Assembly: GCA_004297935.1 (NCBI GenBank)
Contig: SCRE01000010.1
Location: forward strand, 1-64,000
DNA length: 64,000 bases
Source: Microbacteriaceae bacterium
GTDB taxonomy: Bacteria; Actinomycetota; Actinomycetes; Actinomycetales; Microbacteriaceae
Direction: 5' to 3'
The notes beneath the pieces were generated by a model, which worked only from the letters and a program-made list of their open reading frames with translations, ran no database searches and was not told where the DNA came from. The translations under genes were made by a program, and so were the position numbers. Positions 60,527 to 64,000 of this stretch are shown here, in pieces; the stretch's first letter is position 1, and every line of letters starts with the position of its first letter.

Positions 60527-61051
60527 GTGAATATTTCCCGTTATGTGCAAGATCTGCAGAATCAGCTTTCGGTCGCGGCCGACGCCGCCGGCGACGACGC
60601 GAAGATCGTCGCGGAACGGCTGGCGTCGACACTGGAATCGACGGCGCGGCTCGTGCTACTGGAAGCGCTGTCGGATGCCGCGGGCGAGATCACGACGGAG
60701 CTCGCCCCTGGGTCGGTCGATCTGCGGCTGCGCGGGCGCGAGCCCGAGTTCGTTGTCACCGCGCCGCCGACGTCGAGATTCGAAGGCGAAGCATCCGCAA
60801 CGGATTCGATGCCGCAGGATGAGTCACTCACTGAACCGGATGGGACGGAGGGCGCAATGTCCCGCACGACGCTGCGTCTGCCGGAGAGCGTCAAACTTCG
60901 CGTTGAAACGGCTGCGGCGCGCGAGGGGCTTTCCGTGAACTCGTGGTTCCTGCGCGTAGTCACCGCTGCCCTGGCTGGCGGTGCAACCGCCTCGCCGTCA
61001 TCAGCGAGGCTCCGCAGCACCGGAAGTCGATTCACCGGCTGGGTTCGGTAA
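60527..61051 (+). CDS. HicB-like ribbon-helix-helix protein heading an ABC operon
   Basis: A 174-residue protein. The C-terminal part, SRTTLRLPESVKLRVETAA to SVNSWFLRVVTAAL, is a ribbon-helix-helix DNA-binding domain like HicB antitoxins. The N-terminal ~75 residues are helical (YVQDLQNQLSVAADAAGDDA) and separated by a polar linker, so it may bind a signal or partner. No HicA toxin is adjacent, so I read it as a transcription factor for the following DUF4097 and ABC genes (29 bp gap). GTG 60527 appears to be leaderless. Confidence 0.75.
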   Translation: MNISRYVQDLQNQLSVAADAAGDDAKIVAERLASTLESTARLVLLEALSDAAGEITTELAPGSVDLRLRGREPEFVVTAPPTSRFEGEASATDSMPQDESLTEPDGTEGAMSRTTLRLPESVKLRVETAAAREGLSVNSWFLRVVTAALAGGATASPSSARLRSTGSRFTGWVR

Positions 61052-61079
61052 CCGGGCGAGAACCGTCAAGGAGAACAGC

Positions 61080-61949
61080 ATGCACACCTTCCCAGCAGCC
61101 GGACCTGTCACGGCATCGTTGAACGTGTTAGCGGGCACCGTCGCAATCACCGCAGGCGACGGCGATGAAGTCACCGTGCAGGTCAGCCCGAGCAGCCCGT
61201 CGAAGTCTTCAGATGTCCGCTCGGCCGACCAGACACGCGTCGAGTTCTCGGGAGAGCGGCTCACCATCGTGCAACCGAGACCGCTCAGCCGCTATGCATG
61301 GTTCGGCGGCACCAATGCGATCGACATCACCGTGCACGTGCCCCGCGGATCCCGAATCGACGCCGACTCGTCGTACGGGTCGATTCGAGTGGACGGTGCG
61401 ATCGGGCCATCGAAGATCAAGACGTCGTACGGGGACGTCACCGTCGAAGAAGGCGAAGAGCTGATTCTTCGCACAGGATACGGCAATATCACCGTCGGCC
61501 GCGCAAACGGGCACACCGAGGTCGCCGGCGGCAAAGTGCGCATCGCAGAAGTCGACGGCAGTGCGAACGTCAAGAGTTCCCAGGGCGGTACGTTCATCGG
61601 CATCGCCGCTGGCGCCATCCACGTCACATCCTCATATGGCGACATCGAAATCGATCACGCGCTGGCGCCGGTCGTCGCAACCACCGCCTACGGCAAAGTT
61701 CGCATCAACGATGCGGTGCGCGGTTCGATCGAAATGCGAAGTTCCTACGGCGGACTCGAGTTGGGCATCCGTCAAGGCACTGTCGCGTGGCTCGACCTCG
61801 ATGCGCACCACGGCTCCGTGAGAAACGCCCTCGACAATGCCAGTGCGCCGCCCGGCACTGGCGAATCCGAGGAACAACCCGACACCGTCGAGGTGCTCGG
61901 TCGCACGGCCTGGGGCAACATCACCGTGCGGCGGGCCGCCACGCAGTAG
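61080..61949 (+). CDS. DUF4097-family beta-helix protein
   Basis: A 289-residue protein of repeating short beta-strands (DADSSYGSIRVDGAIG, IKTSYGDVTVEEG, LRTGYGNITVGRA, VTSSYGDIEIDHA, TTAYGKVRINDA, MRSSYGGLELG): the YG-x-(I/V) repeat of DUF4097 adhesin-like proteins. No signal peptide or membrane segment is visible, so it is probably cytosolic. Such proteins are commonly encoded with RHH or PspC-type regulators and ABC exporters, as here. ATG 61080 has AAGGAG six bases upstream. Function unknown; a stress- or envelope-sensing role is an inference from context. Confidence 0.85.
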   Translation: MHTFPAAGPVTASLNVLAGTVAITAGDGDEVTVQVSPSSPSKSSDVRSADQTRVEFSGERLTIVQPRPLSRYAWFGGTNAIDITVHVPRGSRIDADSSYGSIRVDGAIGPSKIKTSYGDVTVEEGEELILRTGYGNITVGRANGHTEVAGGKVRIAEVDGSANVKSSQGGTFIGIAAGAIHVTSSYGDIEIDHALAPVVATTAYGKVRINDAVRGSIEMRSSYGGLELGIRQGTVAWLDLDAHHGSVRNALDNASAPPGTGESEEQPDTVEVLGRTAWGNITVRRAATQ

Positions 61950-62036
61950 CCAAAGGGCCGAGAAAAGCAGCGCCGCGCCACCGCGGTGCTCTACAACCAC
62001 GCCACAAAACCTCACAACCACAGAAGGAGCACGTCA

Positions 62037-62882
62037 ATGAACACTCTTACCAGCGAGCCTGCCATCGCGGCTCACGGCCTTCGCAAGTCGTATGGCAAGA
62101 CTTCCGTGCTAACCGGCATTGATTTCACGATTCCGCCGGGCACCGTCTTCGCCCTCCTCGGACCGAACGGGGCAGGCAAGACCACGGTCGTGAAAATCCT
62201 GTCCACGCTGCTCAAGGCCGACTCCGGCACCGCCAATGTCAACGGCTTCGACGTGGCCACGCAGGCCGCGAACGTGCGAGACTCCATCAGCCTCACCGGG
62301 CAGTTCGCCGCCGTCGACGAGATCCTCACCGGGCGGGAGAACCTCGCACTGGTCGCCAAATTGCGGCACCTCGCGGATGCGGGCACGATCGCCGACGGCC
62401 TGCTCAATCGTTTCTCACTGACCGACGCGGGCGGTCGGAAGGTGTCGACGTACTCCGGGGGGATGCGTCGCCGACTCGATATCGCGATGAGCCTGATCGG
62501 GAATCCGCACGTCATCTTCCTCGACGAACCGACGACCGGACTCGACCCGGAAGGCCGCATCGAGGTGTGGCAGGCCGTCAAGGCGCTCGCCGAGCACGGC
62601 ACGACGGTGCTGCTGACGACGCAGTATCTGGACGAGGCCGAACAACTCGCCGACCGGATCGCCATTCTCCACGAGGGCCGTATCCTCGTCGACGGCACCC
62701 TCGCCGAACTCAAGCAGCTGCTCCCGCCCACCACCATCGAATACGTCGAGAAACAGCCGACCCTCGAGGACGTCTTCTTCGCCATCGTCGGTAACCACGG
62801 CGCGGATGGCGCAGCCGTCGCAGACCGTGCCCTCGCGGACCGCGCCGCCGGCACAACCCGCGCTACCGGCACAGACAAGTAG
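62037..62882 (+). CDS. ABC-2 type exporter, ATP-binding subunit (DrrA-like)
   Basis: A 281-residue ABC ATPase of the drug/antibiotic-resistance (DrrA/CcmA-like) group. Walker A is GPNGAGKTTVV, the Q-loop is SLTGQFAAVDE, the ABC signature is YSGGMRRRLDIA and Walker B is HVIFLDEPTTGLDP, then the H-loop histidine-equivalent glutamine in TTQYLDEAEQ. The C-terminal ~35 residues (after VEKQPTLEDVFFAIVG) carry an Ala/Asp-rich tail. ATG 62037 has AGAAGGAG upstream. The gene is followed 8 bp later by its membrane partner; the substrate is unknown. Confidence 0.93.
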   Translation: MNTLTSEPAIAAHGLRKSYGKTSVLTGIDFTIPPGTVFALLGPNGAGKTTVVKILSTLLKADSGTANVNGFDVATQAANVRDSISLTGQFAAVDEILTGRENLALVAKLRHLADAGTIADGLLNRFSLTDAGGRKVSTYSGGMRRRLDIAMSLIGNPHVIFLDEPTTGLDPEGRIEVWQAVKALAEHGTTVLLTTQYLDEAEQLADRIAILHEGRILVDGTLAELKQLLPPTTIEYVEKQPTLEDVFFAIVGNHGADGAAVADRALADRAAGTTRATGTDK

Positions 62883-62890
62883 GAGCGATC

Positions 62891-63661
62891 ATGACCACGC
62901 AAACGCAATTCTTCGGCGACACCGCCGTCCTGACCGGACGATCCCTGAAGCACGTCACCCGCAGCATGGACACCATCATCACGACCTGTGTGATGCCGAT
63001 CGCGTTCCTGCTGTTGTTCGTCTACGTCTTCGGCGGCGCGATCAACACCGGCACCAACACCTCCTATGTGAACTATCTGCTGCCCGGCATTCTCCTCATC
63101 ACCGTCGCGTCGGGGGTGTCCTATACGGCATTCCGACTGTTCTTGGACATGCAGACCGGCATCTTCGAGCGATTCCAGTCCATGCCGATTGCACGGTCAT
63201 CCGTCCTGTGGGCGCACGTGCTGACCTCGCTCGTTGCCAATCTCGTCTCGATCCTTGTGGTGGTCGGCGTCGCGTTGATCACCGGTTTCCGCACGGGCGC
63301 AAGCCTCGGGGCATGGCTCGGGGTGGCCGGCATCCTGATCCTGTTCACCCTGGCGCTGACCTGGATCGCTGTGATCCCGGGATTGTCCGCGAAGTCAGCG
63401 GATGGCGCGGGCGCCTTCTCTTACCCGCTCATCTTCCTGCCGTTCATCAGTTCGGCGTTCGTGCCGACCACCAGCATGCCCGGACCGGTGCGCTGGTTCG
63501 CCGAGTATCAGCCGGTCACCTCGATCGTCGACTCGATTCGTGATCTCTTCACCGGTCAGCCGGTCGGCGGCGATATCTGGATCGCCCTCGCATGGTGTGC
63601 CGGGTTGCTGATCGTCGCCTACATCGCCGCGATGATCATCTACCGTCGCAAGATCTCCTAA
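62891..63661 (+). CDS. ABC-2 type exporter, permease subunit (DrrB-like)
   Basis: A 256-residue integral membrane subunit with six predicted helices: TIITTCVMPIAFLLLFVYVF, YLLPGILLITVASGVSYTAF, LVANLVSILVVVGVALITG, ILILFTLALTWIAVIPGL, SYPLIFLPFISSAFVP and ALAWCAGLLIVAYIAAMIIY. The amphipathic segment QTGIFERFQSMPIARSSVLW is the ABC-2 family coupling region. It works with the ATPase encoded upstream to export an unknown substrate. Start ATG 62891 follows AGGAGCG. It is convergent with recR. Confidence 0.92.
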   Translation: MTTQTQFFGDTAVLTGRSLKHVTRSMDTIITTCVMPIAFLLLFVYVFGGAINTGTNTSYVNYLLPGILLITVASGVSYTAFRLFLDMQTGIFERFQSMPIARSSVLWAHVLTSLVANLVSILVVVGVALITGFRTGASLGAWLGVAGILILFTLALTWIAVIPGLSAKSADGAGAFSYPLIFLPFISSAFVPTTSMPGPVRWFAEYQPVTSIVDSIRDLFTGQPVGGDIWIALAWCAGLLIVAYIAAMIIYRRKIS

Positions 63662-63663
63662 AG

Positions 63664-63735
63664 CGAGACGACGCGGCTAACTGAAGACAGCGCGGCTGCA
63701 GGAGACGACGCGGCTAATCGGAGACGACGCGGCGG
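63664..63735. repeat. tandem ~18-bp repeats at and beyond the recR stop codon
   Basis: GAGACGACGCGGCTAA-type units occur at about 63664, 63682, 63700 and 63719. On the recR strand each reads CCGCGTCGTCTC..., the first forming the recR C-terminus RRVVSD plus its TAG; the next units repeat the stop region with TAG-like ends. Confidence 0.8.
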
Positions 63736-64000
63736 CCTTCGAAGGCGCGGCCGAGGGTGACCTCGTCCGCGTATTCGAGGTCGCCGCCGACAGGCAGACC
63801 GGATGCGAGCCGGGTCACCTTGATCTCGAGCGTGCGCAGCAGGCGGCTCAGGTAGGTGGCCGTCGCTTCGCCCTCGAGGTTCGGGTCAGTGGCGATGATC
63901 ACCTCTTGAACGGTGCCATCTGCGAGCCGGGTCATCAGCTGCCGAATGCGCAGATCGTCGGGTCCGATACCGTCAATCGGGCTGATCGCCCCGCCGAGCA
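63714..64000 (-). CDS. recR: recombination protein RecR, 5' end beyond window
   Basis: The last ~95 residues of RecR, a recombination mediator of the RecFOR pathway. Visible are [18 protein letters not shown] and the Toprim core [25 protein letters not shown], followed by the conserved end [30 protein letters not shown]. The N-terminal helix-hairpin-helix and zinc finger lie outside the window; the frame stays open to base 64000. In many actinobacteria recR lies close to ask-asd; here an RHH-DUF4097-ABC set of about 3.1 kb separates them. Confidence 0.95.
   Translation of the reverse strand, partial: LGGAISPIDGIGPDDLRIRQLMTRLADGTVQEVIIATDPNLEGEATATYLSRLLRTLEIKVTRLASGLPVGGDLEYADEVTLGRAFEGRRVVSD

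Noticed and set aside
60527-61051. HicAB toxin-antitoxin system
   Set aside because: The RHH domain resembles HicB, but no HicA-like toxin is adjacent and the gene leads an ABC operon, so regulator is the better call.

Overview
The window is chromosomal DNA of a high-GC actinobacterium, most likely a member of the Microbacteriaceae. This is inferred from GC-rich codon use, many GTG starts and 4-bp gene overlaps, actinobacterial families (DUF4244 pilin, Rv2578c-type radical SAM, TAP-like lipoprotein esterase), two class A PBPs of actinobacterial type, and a gene order from holB/topA through tad, acs, ridA, PBP and metallophosphoesterase to ask/asd and recR that follows Mycobacterium tuberculosis Rv3644c-Rv3715c. 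No rRNA, CRISPR array, intact insertion sequence or prophage is visible.

Layout. 1-2.9 kb: a truncated flavin monooxygenase, a small ABM-type monooxygenase, a MazEF-like toxin-antitoxin pair and two decayed MazF remnants. 2.9-11.3 kb: a homoprotocatechuate meta-cleavage cluster (aldehyde dehydrogenase, hpaH, hpaI, an FAH-RraA fusion, a GntR regulator, hpaE, hpaD). Two copies of a TGATCGTATAYGAT operator-like motif precede its two transcription units. 11.5-14.8 kb: a TPP-dependent 2-oxo acid/acetoin dehydrogenase operon whose E2-like part is split into a free lipoyl domain and an alpha/beta hydrolase. 15.1-24.6 kb: dacB, a Gfo/Idh/MocA pseudogene, tRNA-Thr, a TetR regulator, a TAP-like esterase, holB, tmk and topA. 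24.9-28.8 kb: a compact Tad pilus locus. 29.3-39.8 kb: acs, ridA, a DUF4177-like gene, two paralogous class A PBPs around a metallophosphoesterase, tRNA-Pro and a HAD phosphatase. 40.2-45 kb: ugd, divergent from a likely sulfoquinovose-lipid operon (sqdB-like, sqdX-like glycosyltransferase, methyltransferase). 45-57.7 kb: thymidine kinase, two two-component modules with degenerate partner proteins, a radical SAM gene behind an SOS-like promoter, a peptidoglycan-binding protein and mqo. 57.8-64 kb: asd and ask, then an RHH regulator, DUF4097 protein and ABC exporter set, then the 3' end of recR.

Two sequence-level themes cut across the genes. First, a dispersed palindromic repeat built from GGTCGAGTA and GGTCTCGATACGC cores lies between genes, supplies what looks like the hpaE stop codon, and has become the in-frame linker between the two domains of the FAH-RraA fusion. 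Second, short in-frame tandem repeats, mostly of 15 bp and so encoding pentapeptides, extend the termini or linkers of several unrelated proteins (GntR regulator, E1-beta, HolB, methyltransferase), and one lies in an intergenic region. Several genes also look leaderless, with a -10-like hexamer placed so that transcription would start on the start codon. All functional calls come from reading motifs and context; no database search or computation was run.
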